64,000 bases of DNA from Ectobius pallidus (taxonomy: Eukaryota > Arthropoda > Insecta > Blattodea > Ectobiidae), in NCBI GenBank assembly GCA_964059195.1, contig CAXKWD010000006.1:134414039-134478038 (forward strand). The letters are read 5' to 3'. The position numbers and the translations under genes are program-made. Below the pieces are notes generated by a model, which saw only the letters and a program-made list of their open reading frames with translations, did no database searches and was not told where the DNA came from. Numbering within the stretch: position 1 is the first letter of the stretch; the number at the start of each line of letters is the position of its first letter. Below, in pieces: positions 46,074 to 57,900 of this stretch.

Positions 46074-49000
46074 CTGTGAAACCGAGACCCAAAGGGAAGA
46101 TACCATTTGGAAGATCTAGACGTAGGTTGGAGGACAGTATTAGAATAGATTAGGGAATTGGGATTTGCGAGGGATGGTTGGATGGAGTTGGTACAGTATA
46201 GGGTTGAATGGCGGCAATGAACCTCCGGGTTCCATAAAACCGATAATATTCTTTTAGTGTGCTTAGGAATTGTCTATTGGCATTGGGTGAGCACAAAGTT
46301 ACTACGTGGCCGTAGTTGGTTATTCCACATTTACACAGAACCATCTACAGATATTTGTAAGCACTTTAGTTTTGAACAGCTCTGGAAAATATGATTAGCG
46401 CTGCAGAGTTATAATGTTTTAAAAATAAAACTTGAAATTGTAATTTTGTGAGTTCAGTGCCTCCAGTGCGCTGGAAGTAAATTGCAAACACGAATGCTGC
46501 TATAAATCATGAGCTCCCAGCTATAAGTTACACAACTAGATTAATATGAAATCCACACAGATAAAACTTTCCATTATTTCCACACAGACTAATGAACTGA
46601 AATGTAAAAACTTCTAGTCCCATTATGAATGATGTCCCAGACTTTAATTCGGCAATAAGGGGAACAGTGATTGCTATGGACTTATTTGTTTTACTGTCAT
46701 AATTATTATAACCTTATGTTAGCGGATATAGTTTCAAAATTTTAGCTCGTTCTTCTCACCGTAAATCTTTCCTTTATTCGTTCCTTTTCTGTTTGTTACT
46801 TATGAGGCATTCCTTTTTTATTGCGGGCGCCACTTCTTGAATACTTTTTTCCAAGAACGGCATCTAGCCTACCTGCTGCCACCCTAATCGTCTTTGACTC
46901 GTCAATCAAAAAGAAAGAAAGGTAATTAGGCGTATTCACACATGTCTGCAACCCAGTACAGTGTTGCCAAACACGTACCATAGCACGTTTACTTCACTTG
47001 AGAAGTGGTGAATGACAGCGGCAACACTGGGGAAACCCACGCGACTACAAGAGCACCTGTTCTTTGTCGGTGTCGGCATCGGTGCAGATTTTCTGATTAG
47101 GGAACAATGTTGTTGCATTCTTTTGTAAATAGCGGATGGTTTGGGACGAGGTCTTCTTAAAATGGCACGAACAGTACTTTACCTACTCGTAGCTATATGT
47201 TTATGACCAGATTTTTATATAATATGAAGGTGTGAAGCATATACATATTTATGTAAGAAAAATAAGCTGAACGTGTAATAAAATATGTAATACCATGAAA
47301 ATATTCAATAGCGAAATCCGACAAGTGTAGGTTAGGTAAGACTAAGCTTAAAGCTGCTGTTAGCACTATGTAATCGACTAATCACAATGACACCTCCAGC
47401 CTATGCATTTTATTGACCACTAAGTTAAGTCACGAAGTTTTGAAAGGGGATAATTAGGACTTGTTTTAAAAATATTATTACAAAGAATACATGTATTTTA
47501 GAGGCCAAGACAACATGCCAACTAAACCTATTGGCATTTGCACACTTTTGTTTGAAAAGTAACATTTCTGCATCATTCAGAAAGCTAGGATAATTTCTAT
47601 TTCTAACCCACAAGCATATCTTCTAATTGCTAGGAAAACCCCGTTCCTTTATACTACAGTACATACATGGGCGTCAGCAGAAATTTTGTCAAGGGGGGCC
47701 AGTGAACGAATTACTGCTATTATTATTACTATTTACGTTATTGCTATTATTATTATTATTACTATTTCTATTATTTTTGCTATTAATTACTATTAACATT
47801 ATTGCTTTTATTATTATAAATATTATTATTATATAATCAACATCCTTCATTTACTGTAGCTGGACTATTACCATGGATACAAAGAAAACATCTAATGTAT
47901 ACACTCACATGACTTTTCATAAACCTTACAATTTCACAAGTTCTATTCATATAAAAAATAAAATGCGACATTTTCTTCTCTTATCTTCATTATAAAAAAA
48001 TGCTTAGGTATAAATGGTTTCAAGTTTAGAGGAAGTAATTATTCCTACAAGCCCATATCTAGTCACCTGTTACAGTTCGTTTTCATCCAAACAACACGAA
48101 CATACAACAATATTTGGAGACTTAAACCTCACTTCACATTAGTTGCTTATAGTCATTTAATTTAGAGGTTTATGTGTAAACAATTTCCAGGGAGGGGCAG
48201 CGGCCCTACCCTGCCCCCCCTTCCGGACGGCCATGAGTACATACCTTCAAAAGCTATTTATTTTAATCTTTCAATTTTTAAAGATACATTTTTCATTCTC
48301 TTTTCAAAGGAAATATTTGGAGAGTGGCATAACATTCCTGATACATGGGTTATTAGATGCGAAACCACTGTCAATTTATTCAATGATATCAATTTCAAAC
48401 TATTTTGTGTATATCAAAAGAACTACGTAATTTTATATTACATTATAATATTTTGTTAAATATTGTATAAATAATAATTTATGGATCTGACTATTAACTG
48501 TGTTCTATTTATTGTATTGTGTAATAATTAGTAGACCTATTAATTTAATGACGTAACCTCTAAAAGGGCAACTCTGTTACAATAATAATTAAGCCAAGGT
48601 GGAACACATTACCTATCAATACACAGAAACTCAATTAGACAAAATGAAATTAACTTAAAATGGATTCGGCCATTAAAATAACAGAATGTACTGAGAACCC
48701 AATTTAACTTACCTACCGATACTTACTTCCTTGCCCACAAAGAAGTAATCCTCTACAACAAGCTTCCGCACGTTTTGTTGTAATCTATATATATATAAAT
48801 GAATGTATGTGTGTGTGTGTGTCCTTTATGCATTACTACACCATTGATCCGATCGCCATGAAACTTTGGGAAGTTGTTGGGTACATTCCCGGGAAGGTTT
48901 CTGTCATACTACATTTTTAATTTTACCTTCCGTTCGCGAGTTATGAGAGAAAAACGGGCAGAAAACGTGTATTTTTTGCGATTTCGAAGCATCGGTTTTC

Positions 49001-51438
49001 AGTAATACATTTCAATGCCAAATCAATTACGGTAGGCTTCGGCTATTTTTGTCATACCTTGGAAATTAAACTTTCGCGATCGCTTGAATGTTGTAGCTCA
49101 CGCTGGTCGATTCATTTGTTTATAATGTCAAGGCCGCAGACATATGAAATTTTCAACCTACACCGAAGAGGATTATTATTATTATTATTATAAGAGGGAT
49201 AGTCAATATAGGCCTAAATATGGTCAAACGTTGTTCGATTTGGACGAAACTCACTATACAGGGGTTTTCTGGGCCAAGGAACTCGAATCTGAGGTCGCTT
49301 TTACCAGGCGACGCTATCTAATCGAGGTATGTAATTCACGTGATTTAGGTGTTAATAAATATAATGATTTAACTATTATGCTATTAATTTTTAGTTTTTT
49401 AAATAATTATCGCGTGCGAAGCCGCGGGCACACGCTAGTGGAAAATAAAAATGCATACTCCAGAATTATTAAGTTGCACAGTTTATACCATAAAATGGAA
49501 TGCGAGTTTCATAAAATTATGCGAAGTAGTTTAAGTTTTAATTTTCCCTCCGGCAGAAAATGGGAGAAATGTATTTTCTGTGTTGCCATCGTAACATTTC
49601 TGGTCAGCATGGTACTTTTATGAAGTTTTAAAGAATTTATTTTACTTTGAGTAAAGCACTATCTGTTGTAAATAATTTACATATCCTTTTTGTTCTTTTT
49701 TTCCTTTGTTTATACCCTTTATATGTTTCCTTTTAATGTGATCTCTTTGAGCATACACCCTTCACTATTCGTATTTTATGTAATACTAGCTTAAAAGCCC
49801 GACGTTCGGGTTTTGTATTTTGCATGTAATTCAGAATTAAATTATGAAGGACTTTTGATTTTCAATCAAAATCCTTGTATAGGTATCTAGAGATTGAAGA
49901 GAAGAAAGACGTCTTATCATTCTCAAAACTATTCCCTCATAAAACCTAAATATGGTTTTTATCGCTCATACGGGACTTAGAATTTTGCAACCCATTGCTT
50001 TTACACGCCATGCCTCGTAGGGGTTGAGATAAGAAGAAGCAGAAATTCCGGTACATAACATTTTACTGTCTTGACGGGATTTTTATTCCCCCACTTTTAT
50101 TTTGCCTTACAACATATGGTATAATTTATTCTAAATCAAAATGTGACTTGATAAAATATTGTCCATTCCCAGGGTAGATAAAGCTACCGATGCACGTTTG
50201 CGGCAATTTCGCAAAAAAAGTAACCTTTTTGCGTTAAGAAGCCAACCCTTTTGAAGCATGGTTTTCATAGTTTCAAGGGCATTTTTGCGGCAAAACTCAG
50301 GAACGCGAATTGACTGATTTGGGGTGTGTAAATTCTTGTTATAACTAGACCTGGGATTTTAGGCTTTAAAAGAATTAGTTTTAGGCACCTAAAATAGGCT
50401 TTTAAAACAAGTAAATAGGCTTTTAAAAGAAAATAGGCACTTAAAATATGCTTTAAAATGTGTAAATAAATAGACCTTAAAATATTACAATATGCACTTA
50501 AACTGTAACAGTTTTTTTTTTTAAACTGCAAGAAACGTGTTATACCTATTCTTAACAGAATTAACTGCAAAATTAGGCATCACAAACTATATTCACTTAA
50601 TCAGATGTTCTTTCACTGGTGACTTGACTACTGTGTCCTCCTTAATCTTCCCCTCCCCCGTCAGTCAGCATTCCTTTAGCGACAGTTGTTTGGAATAATC
50701 AAGTTTCTGTGAAAAACCCACCTTTGCTGTTCTGCTTTTCATTGAGGGATGTCTATTATGAGATTATAAAAATTACAGAAGCTGAATTTTATTTTAAATG
50801 TATAAAATAGGCATTTTAGGCACTAAAATAGTAATATAGGCTCTAAAGGTCAAAATAGGCATTTTATGGCACTATAAAACTCTATAAATGTAAGTTATTT
50901 ATCATGAAACGTCCACATATTTAAAAATTGTCATGTTATTTCATAAGGAACAAAATAGGCATTTGCCTTAAAATCCCAGGTGTAGTTATAACATATAACC
51001 ACACTTTCCTTACCAATTTTCACTGCTTAGGATTGCCCAAGGCTTGGTTAAAAATAGTCTATACTTCAGTTACAATGACACCTCGTTTGATGTTCATTTG
51101 TGCAACAAGACCAAACTGTGTCAATTTTTACGTCTATGTTGCTGTGGAAAACGTTAGTGAGTAGATGCATGTACTGAAAAAGACATTCGTTACGATGTCA
51201 GTGATGTTAACTCTAATTTATTAGTTCAGAAATGTCAACATTTTTTTCATCGATAGTGTGTTATTTTTGTCGTTAAGCGAACATTACGATGTAAATGATG
51301 CTTTTACTTTCTGGACACCCTTTCGGTTTACCAGGTTTAAAGTTGTTTTTCGATATACGTACCGCAATTGGGTCCTCCAAATCCAACGCAAACTGACTGT
51401 GATTTAATCCTCCTGATTAGCCGTCCCTCCGCAAACAT
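45847..51438 (-). CDS. Candidate two-exon small gene of unknown function
   Basis: Minus-strand exons 51438-51363 (ATG in context gacaccATG, donor gtacgt) and 46073-45847 (acceptor ttcacag, stop at 45847). Phases agree (G + AC), giving 100 residues plus stop. The first exon encodes a basic, Ser/Cys-containing N terminus (MFAEGRLIRRIKSQSVCVGF) that could be a mitochondrial presequence. The last exon encodes VFGDWGDRKTCIYV, PTVPMVRAEEVKMVKSVITS and a basic tail. It has no low complexity and is CpG-richer than its flanks. AATAAA lies about 95 bp past the stop. I do not recognise the family. Caution: the acceptor tract overlaps a sequence that also reads as a plus-strand LINE remnant, and an upstream in-frame ATG (about 51502) is possible. 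Chance ORFs remain an alternative. Confidence 0.45.
46084..46235 (+). pseudogene. 3' end remnant of a LINE-like ORF
   Basis: The plus strand reads GRSRRRLEDSIRID, then a broken stretch, then AAMNLRVP before a stop. In insects such tails (RPRRRWED...AAMNLRVP) follow retrotransposon ORFs. It abuts the last exon of the candidate minus-strand gene. Confidence 0.5.
47666..48235. mobile_element. hAT-like non-autonomous element with exact 8-bp target duplication
   Basis: AGTACATA flanks both sides (47658-47665 and 48236-48243). TIRs CATGGGCGTC / GACGGCCATG, each followed by a GGGGGGCC-type G run. The interior includes an (ATT)n-like stretch at 47719-47836. 570 bp, no transposase. Confidence 0.75.
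48784..49438 (+). mobile_element. Non-autonomous Helitron
   Basis: Starts TCTATATATA after A. Ends with a GC-rich hairpin (GCGTG...CACGC around GAAGCCGCGGG) followed by CTAG and a flanking T. These are the 5'-TC, 3' hairpin-CTRR and A/T insertion rules of Helitrons. No Rep/helicase. The open frame at 49144-49623 runs through its 3' boundary and is not a gene. Confidence 0.7.
49786..49880 (-). mobile_element. Second Helitron 3' terminus (minus strand)
   Basis: Read on the minus strand: hairpin CCCGAACGTCGGG, then CTTTTAAGCTAG and a flanking T. Only the terminus is recognised; the other end is unknown. Confidence 0.45.
50346..50984. mobile_element. hAT-like element with AAATAGGC subterminal repeats
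   Basis: Exact 8-bp direct repeats GTTATAAC at 50338-50345 and 50985-50992. TIRs TAGACCTGGGATTTTAGG / CCTTAAAATCCCAGGTGTA. Many AAATAGGC(A/T) copies lie near both ends. No coding remains. Confidence 0.75.
51363..51438 (-). CDS. First coding exon of the candidate minus-strand gene
   Basis: 25 codons plus one base from ATG, ending at donor gtacgt. It lies in a locally less AT-rich stretch. The reading frame is open about 70 codons further upstream, so the start is uncertain. Confidence 0.4.
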
Positions 51439-51697
51439 GGTGTCCCCTAAAATGCAACTGCCAAAGCTCAATGTGAACACTTCAAACAATGTTATTTTCA
51501 TGAGAACTGAATTGTATTTGATGAATTCAGTGTAAAATTTAAATAAAACATTTAGGCCCCTAAGTTTCTTTCTACGAGTGATATCGAGGATTTCAACAGC
51601 TTTAAACCTCCGAATAACGCGGATCATTTTGCAAGAACCGCACGTAAATCGGTGCATTATTTTTTAGTCTATAAAGAACAAACATACCAACATTGTA

Positions 51698-52207
51698 TGT
51701 ACAGGTAGGGGGAAAAAAGTGGACCGACTAAAATATCTAAGTTGCCGATATGAGCCACTGCGCATGCCTAACGGCATTCACGGGATAGCAGGGAATATAT
51801 TGAAATTTGTTCTACAGCCGATAAATTGCTTGAATTGAGAAATAATTTCATATAATTTGCATTGCTTGTGAAAACAAACGTTTCCGTTACATCTCTTTCA
51901 TTTATTTGCGTATCACAAGGCTCTGAAATCAGCTGCAAGAGTCGGTCCGCTTTTTCCCCCCATACCTGTACATCCCACTACTTTTCGATTGTTGCAATAT
52001 TTAACTACTTAACGGATTATTCCCAGAAAATGAATTTTACTAGCTTATTTTCTAATGGGTTTCGAAATGGACTAAGTCAACAGTCGACACTAGAACAAAT
52101 TTCAATACATTCCCTGCTATCCTGTGAATGCCGATAGGCACGTGCAGTGGATCATAGAGGCAACTTAGATATTTTAGTCGGTCCGGTTTTTTTCCCCTAC
52201 CTGTACA
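51698..52207. mobile_element. Long-TIR MITE (TGTACAGGTAGG family), 510 bp
   Basis: Flanked by TA (51696-51697, 52208-52209). TIRs of about 125 bp start TGTACAGGTAGGGGGAAAAA and contain ATCTAAGTTGCCGATATGAG, GGCATTCACGGGATAGCAGG. An extra inverted terminus (CCATACCTGTACA near 51960) sits inside, suggesting a nested or rearranged copy. Short relative at 33741-33873. Confidence 0.7.
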
Positions 52208-52209
52208 TA

Positions 52210-54379
52210 GATAGACTTAAATGTTGTTGCGCGTCCCGTAAGGCAATTAGCCCACTCGCATCACGAAATTGTGCGAGTTGAGCAATATATAATATTATTC
52301 AGTTCAGTTGTACAATGATAAAATAAGCCTTAACCCCAAGCGAAATAGAGTTTAAAGAGTATTACGTTTAGCAAGTAGTTGTAAATTATTCATAATGTAA
52401 AAATTATTGTAAATTATTCATAATATCAAAATTAAATAAAACAAATACTCCATAAGTCAGCCGATATATGTGCCAACATACGATGCTTCCAGCAGGCGTG
52501 GAAGAAATTAATTTTAAACAGATACGATACTATGTATATATGAATTTATTAAAGTGTCAGTTACAGTATGACAACATTTATAGATATTTCATGTACCCAT
52601 TCTAATAAATAACATGCTCCATCTAATATTCTCAACAAACTATGTTAAATCTAACAAAATAATTACAAGCGAAATAAACCTATAATCGAACTAATACAAT
52701 TCAAATTAAATAACCACAAGCTTTTAGCTAAATATTTAATTATTTGATTACAAATTTATGCTAAAACAATAGGCCAATATTGTGATAAACGAGCGTTGAG
52801 TGCAGCATTCGAGAATATAGGAAGATTTTGAAAGACGAGCCGAAGGAGAGACATTTTAAATTTCCGAGATTCTCCAATGCATTTAACGCATGCGTATTGC
52901 ATACTATTTTTTCTACGATACGAAATAATAGAAATATTGCGTACGGTACGTGAAAGTAATCAACCTCTAACAGCTATTCAATATGGTCTTCAGGTTGCAA
53001 GGGGTAACAACATTAAAAAGAAGTGACTACTATAATCTTGGTGGCGATCGATACTTTGATTACTTCAGTGCGGGCGCACTAGTCGCATCGTAATAGCTGC
53101 TGGATATATTAAATCGAAACTAATATTAAACTTTCTGAATTTCAACAAAGCAATTTACACATACAGATATAAAAATGGTTCAGTAGGCCTATGTAATTTC
53201 GTGTAATATCAATTTGTAAAATGCTATGGGCTTTAATGGTTTTCCACAGTGTGAAGGTAAAGAGTAGAATATGTAATTACATAGAAATCCCAGCTCTACA
53301 TAAGGAAATAATAACAATAATTTTGTAACAGGCAACAATTATAATGGAATACAAAAATGAGATGAGTTTCCGTTTCCCCAGACAGCAGTTTTTCTCATGA
53401 GTAGTAAAGCATGATAGGTTGTAGCGAACGAAATTACTGACATCTCTTTTTGTTAAAAGACACATTTTTATCACCACCAAGACTCCGGTTAGTAATAAAG
53501 CAGAGACGACGTAACGGGGAATAACAATGTAAAAAAGAAAAGAATTCCCTACCCCCTTTATTCCTCCTCTTGAAAAAAAAAACTTTACTGCTATCTTGGC
53601 TTTTCTGTATAAGAAAGAACTCTAGATCGCGGAGTGTGGCTTTCATCTAATACCAACATATCCTTCTATCACCCCCGAATTCTCCTTTGAAGTTACTGTG
53701 CTAGGAATTCGGCTAGACTCTCACCAGAGTCCCTAGGGAGCAAGTCGGGAGGATCTCGTCCTTGCAATCAATGTCCCCACCTCCATCCCTATCCTTCCCA
53801 ACTCCACCCATTCCCCCAACCTCATCCCTCTTTCTCACTGCCACAGAAAACTAATATCGGGAAGACAGACTTGATGGAAAAGTTAAGATTTCCCTTAAGA
53901 AATTTTGTTCCGGAGGAGTGTGAATAGAGGGAGTGGTGAGGATTTCCTTTTGTCTTCTTGTTCTTCGAGAATTCCGGGTACCGTAACTACCCTCTGTTTT
54001 TTTCTTTTAACTTTCATTTTATTTTAACGCCACTTCCCCCTGTCAAGCCAAATGAAGTGTTTTCTGGTTCTCAAAGTGACCCCAAGTCCATTAAGATTGA
54101 ATTGTCCCCCGAAGTTCCTGATAACTCTCCAGGAAATGAACTTCAATATCAACAAGTTTCTTCAACTGTAATCGTCCCTCTGCTAATTCCCGAATTCAGG
54201 CCTGTGACCACTTCCATTATATCTTCTCTTCTTTTACTGCCCTTCTAGTCCGATAAAATACTAACCACTAATCCCATGCTGTGCACGAAAATGGCGTTAT
54301 TTCTTTGAATTAACTTCATTATAAGAAAATTCTTGCTGCCCAGTTGGGAATCTGTCTAGAAAAAACACTTGACATACAT
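52210..54379. other. No recognised gene
   Basis: Mostly AT-rich. 53640-54250 is C/T-rich with an open frame (53958-54248) lacking known motifs. No termini or RNA gene seen. Confidence 0.35.
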
Positions 54380-54383
54380 TTAA

Positions 54384-55599
54384 CCCATTCAGAGCTGAAT
54401 TTGTATGTTTATTTCCACAGCGTTCTTACATAATACGCACTGAGGTAACCAGGGTTGGCATTTTCCCGTCCAAAACTAATTTTTACCATCCTAGTGGGAA
54501 AAACTGTTGAATACCGGTCAAAAGTGGGAAAAACTTGAAAACATTATATGTCAACAAATTCCTACTTTCCAAAATATTTCTGTGTAATTTCTTGAGAAAT
54601 AGTTTTAAAACAATTGTCATAATTTTAATGTAATAATATCAAGCTTTATGATTCCATGTTTCAATAAATGAAACGTTCAGAAATATTTACTTTTATTGTT
54701 TAAAAGAAAATAATTTAAATTAAATTAAATAAGCAATCATCAAGTGAAACCATCAGTGGGCTTTAAGTTTAGAATCACCGAGGAAAATTTCAGTAAAATA
54801 TCTGGTTTTCATTAATGATAACCGTAACATGTGAATAAAAATAGTCATATATTACGAGGGTCATTCAATAATTAAAGAGAGAAATTGGTGTGGGGAAGAG
54901 ATGGTTGGTAGTACAAGTTTGATACATTTAGGATTTCATCACTGGGATGAGTTCTAATCAGCTGATGGATCAACATTGCTCTGTTTATAACCTCAAAATT
55001 AAGTTTAACGATGTCGGGTCTTCTTGAAAATTCCACATTGGTTGAACAACGTTCTGTGATTCGTTTTTTGATTGCTGAAGGTGAAAAACCAGCTAATATA
55101 TACTCTAGAATGACTAAAGTGTATGGTGAAAGTTTATGAACCGTGGAAATTTTTACAAGTGGGTAGGACAGTTCAAAAGTGATCGAGAATCAGTGACTGA
55201 CGAACACCGTTCTGGCCGGCCTGAAGTTGCAACTTCCTCACTTGAAACTCGAATTGTTTGGTCCACTGAAGGAAGCATTACGTGGGAAGAAGTTCTAGGA
55301 TAACGAGGATCTCAAAACATTCGTGGGAAATTGGCTCCGACCCAAGATAAAGAGTTCTTTGCAACCGGTATAAAAAATCTATTAACCCGTTGGGACAAGT
55401 GCATAAATGTTGATGGGGAATATGTTGAAAAGTAGGAAAAGTCTTGTTTTGTAAAAATAAACGCTTTTTCTCCAGGTCAGTTTGTCTCTTTAATTATTGG
55501 ATGACCCTCGTACATAAAGCATTACTGTATTAATTTTATATCTTGACTTTAAACAATGTTTTGATGTGACTCATTTATACATCAGTAGCAGTGAAAAGG
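54384..55599. mobile_element. piggyBac-like MITE, copy 3, interrupted by mariner
   Basis: TTAA at 54380-54383 and 55600-55603. Ends CCCATTCAGAGCTGAATTTG and AGCAGTGAAAAGG. Compared with copy 2 it has an extra block between about 54430 and 54735 (starting near CAGGGTTGGCATTTTCCC, hAT-like) and the mariner at 54855-55510. Confidence 0.6.
54855..55510 (+). mobile_element. Deleted mariner element
   Basis: TA flanks (54853-54854, 55511-55512). TIRs CGAGGGTCATTCAATAATTA and its near-exact inverse. ATG at 55011 starts a mariner N-terminal HTH (VEQRSVIRFLIAEGEKPANI), then a broken frame with RSGRPEVATS. A jump to the transposase C terminus (LLTRWDKCINVDGEYVEK) follows. The catalytic core is deleted, so it is inactive. 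Confidence 0.85.
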
Positions 55600-55603
55600 T
55601 TAA

Positions 55604-57179
55604 AAGAAGTCATTTTACACTAGTTAAATTATTGTAATACTTTTATAATTATATCTACAAAATAACCTATACGAACATCCGGTACAAAAATACAACACTA
55701 TCAGGCAATATTATATTTTATAACAGTCCGTTTAAAATACGTTGTACGGGTGATTTTGAATTTTGCATGATTATTTTTACAGTTCTCTTTCCGGGATTTT
55801 AAAATTAAAAATAGCTTAAATATTGTTTCATTTTCATATACTGGATTCTGATTTTTCGTGTTAACTTAAATAAAACAAATATATAAGTAGTTTCATGTTC
55901 AAAATTTACCTTAGAGAAATATTATTGTTTGAGAATATCTTCAGGTAAGTTTGAAATACAGCAATACTGTAGTGTTTTTTGAACGACTAATTCCTGACAT
56001 AAATAGCGATTAATCTGTAGGAATATTTGTTCCTGTAAGAAGTAGAATGAAATAAAGAAAACGTTTTAGTTGAAAAACGTACCTCTACATTATAAAATGA
56101 AAGTACACTACTATCCTATTAAATAAAGTACTTTGTACAGACTTAACAAGAAGATAAAAAAATAATTAAAATTTATATGACTTTTAATTTGAAACAGAAA
56201 TGCACAAATATAAGCCGTTCCTTCTTTGTAATGTGCACGACCTACTACCTACTTCACATATGAATTCGAATAGGCTTGATACAGGAATACACGAATTTAG
56301 AAAGCAATTCAATGTTGGTTTTAAAAAAGGCATTCACACTGCCTAGTGTAAGCATAATCGGGAGTTGAATGAGCATCCGACCACGCGTGCATCTGTGTAC
56401 CCCCAACAGAGAGGAATTCCGAGTTTCACACGTGGCATGAGAAGCATAGTAGCTACATTCGAATATATCACGCATTTGACTAACAATACCAGTGATAAAG
56501 TGATGAATGGGTACACTACATTCAAAAGATTTCTCCTATATGATATATTTCTAGGATGAAATATGACAGCACTTTTCATGAATACGATCCGGTTCATACT
56601 GTGGAATAGGCAATAGGGGATGATAGGTTTTTTCGTAATTCTGATCTACAGGCAAGATAATTTATTCTACGTAGCATTTGAAGTAAAGACATCAATATAC
56701 TTTTTGAGTTTTGAGTAAAGTGAAATTAATTGCAGTATGTGTTTTGATATATTTTTTACTAACTAAATTAAACCATTTCCAACTTGAAAAATGTTAAGAT
56801 AATTAAATGTTTCCTGACATTGGTTATTAGTTTTATAAGTTTAAAAAGAGTAAACGCATCCCTTGCTTTAAGTGAGTTTAGTGGCTTTCCATAACGATAA
56901 GAATAGATAGATTATGTAATTGTTTTTCAACGTTTACGAGACAGATGTCACTAAACTCAATTTTCTTTTACCTTTTTAATGAAATATATGGCGACCTATA
57001 TCCAATATATTCATCTAGAACTAGAAACCTGTAGATTATCATTGTGATACCAAAAGTTTCCATAGTATATTCTGAACCATTTATTTAAAATGCTGAAAGC
57101 TTAATTTTATTTCGTCATTCAATATTCCTGATTACATGAATCTAATACAGACGCATCTTTTGTTATTTATTTGTTTAAT
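55604..57179. other. No recognised gene
   Basis: AT-rich spacer; overlapping short frames on both strands at 56254-56597 have no motifs. Confidence 0.35.
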
Positions 57180-57900
57180 GGGGAACATACAACCTTCGAA
57201 GCTGGAAAATAGGTGAAGTTTCATGATTTTTTTCTCAGCAATGAATTATGTAGTCTTGCAATCTGGCATGCTCTATATTAACTAGTTTTAAAATTGCATA
57301 CTTTTTTCAGAATTAATTTAACTATTGCAGTTAATGGGTAATTATCATTACAAAATGGCAGCCAAATTTTGTGCACTGAAGTGCCGTTTCCCTGATAACC
57401 ATACATTTATTAACATATTACAGTGAAATTTTCCGTGCAAGTATATTTATATTATTGAACAACACTATCTGGAATCATTGATGTGACTTTAATAGTTTAT
57501 TTTTTAAAAATATTTCTAATGTAAAAATTTCTAAAAAAATTAACAAGTGATGAATTATTTAAAGAAAAATTATACTACAGGTAATCCAAAGATCCTAGAT
57601 TATGTTGTTCATTTGATATTAGTAAATTTTACTAATAGATATAAAAAAGGATCATTCAGAAATATTGGTATTTAAGAAAATTATCAGGGAAACGGCACTT
57701 CAGTGCACAAAATTTGGCTGCCATTTTGTAATGATAATTACCCAGTAACTGTAATAGTTGAGTTAATTCTGAAAACAGTATGCAATTGTAGAACTAGTCA
57801 TTATAGAGCATGCCAGATTGCAAGGCTACAGAACAATTCATTGCTGAGAAGAAAAATGAAACTTCATCTATTTTTCAGCATCGAAAGCTGTATGTGCCCC
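57180..57900. repeat. Long inverted repeat element, arms about 225 bp
   Basis: The left arm 57180-57405, starting GGGGAACATACAACC, is inverted to 57680-57900, ending GTATGTGCCCC. Both arms contain AAAATGGCAGCC and GTGCCGTTTCCCTGATAA. The unrelated AT-rich centre is about 270 bp. A third, single arm lies at 44816-45000. No clear target duplication. Confidence 0.75.

Noticed and set aside
49144..49623. 159-codon open frame
   Set aside because: Starts inside the Helitron, includes an (ATT)n run and crosses the element's 3' end; no domain visible.
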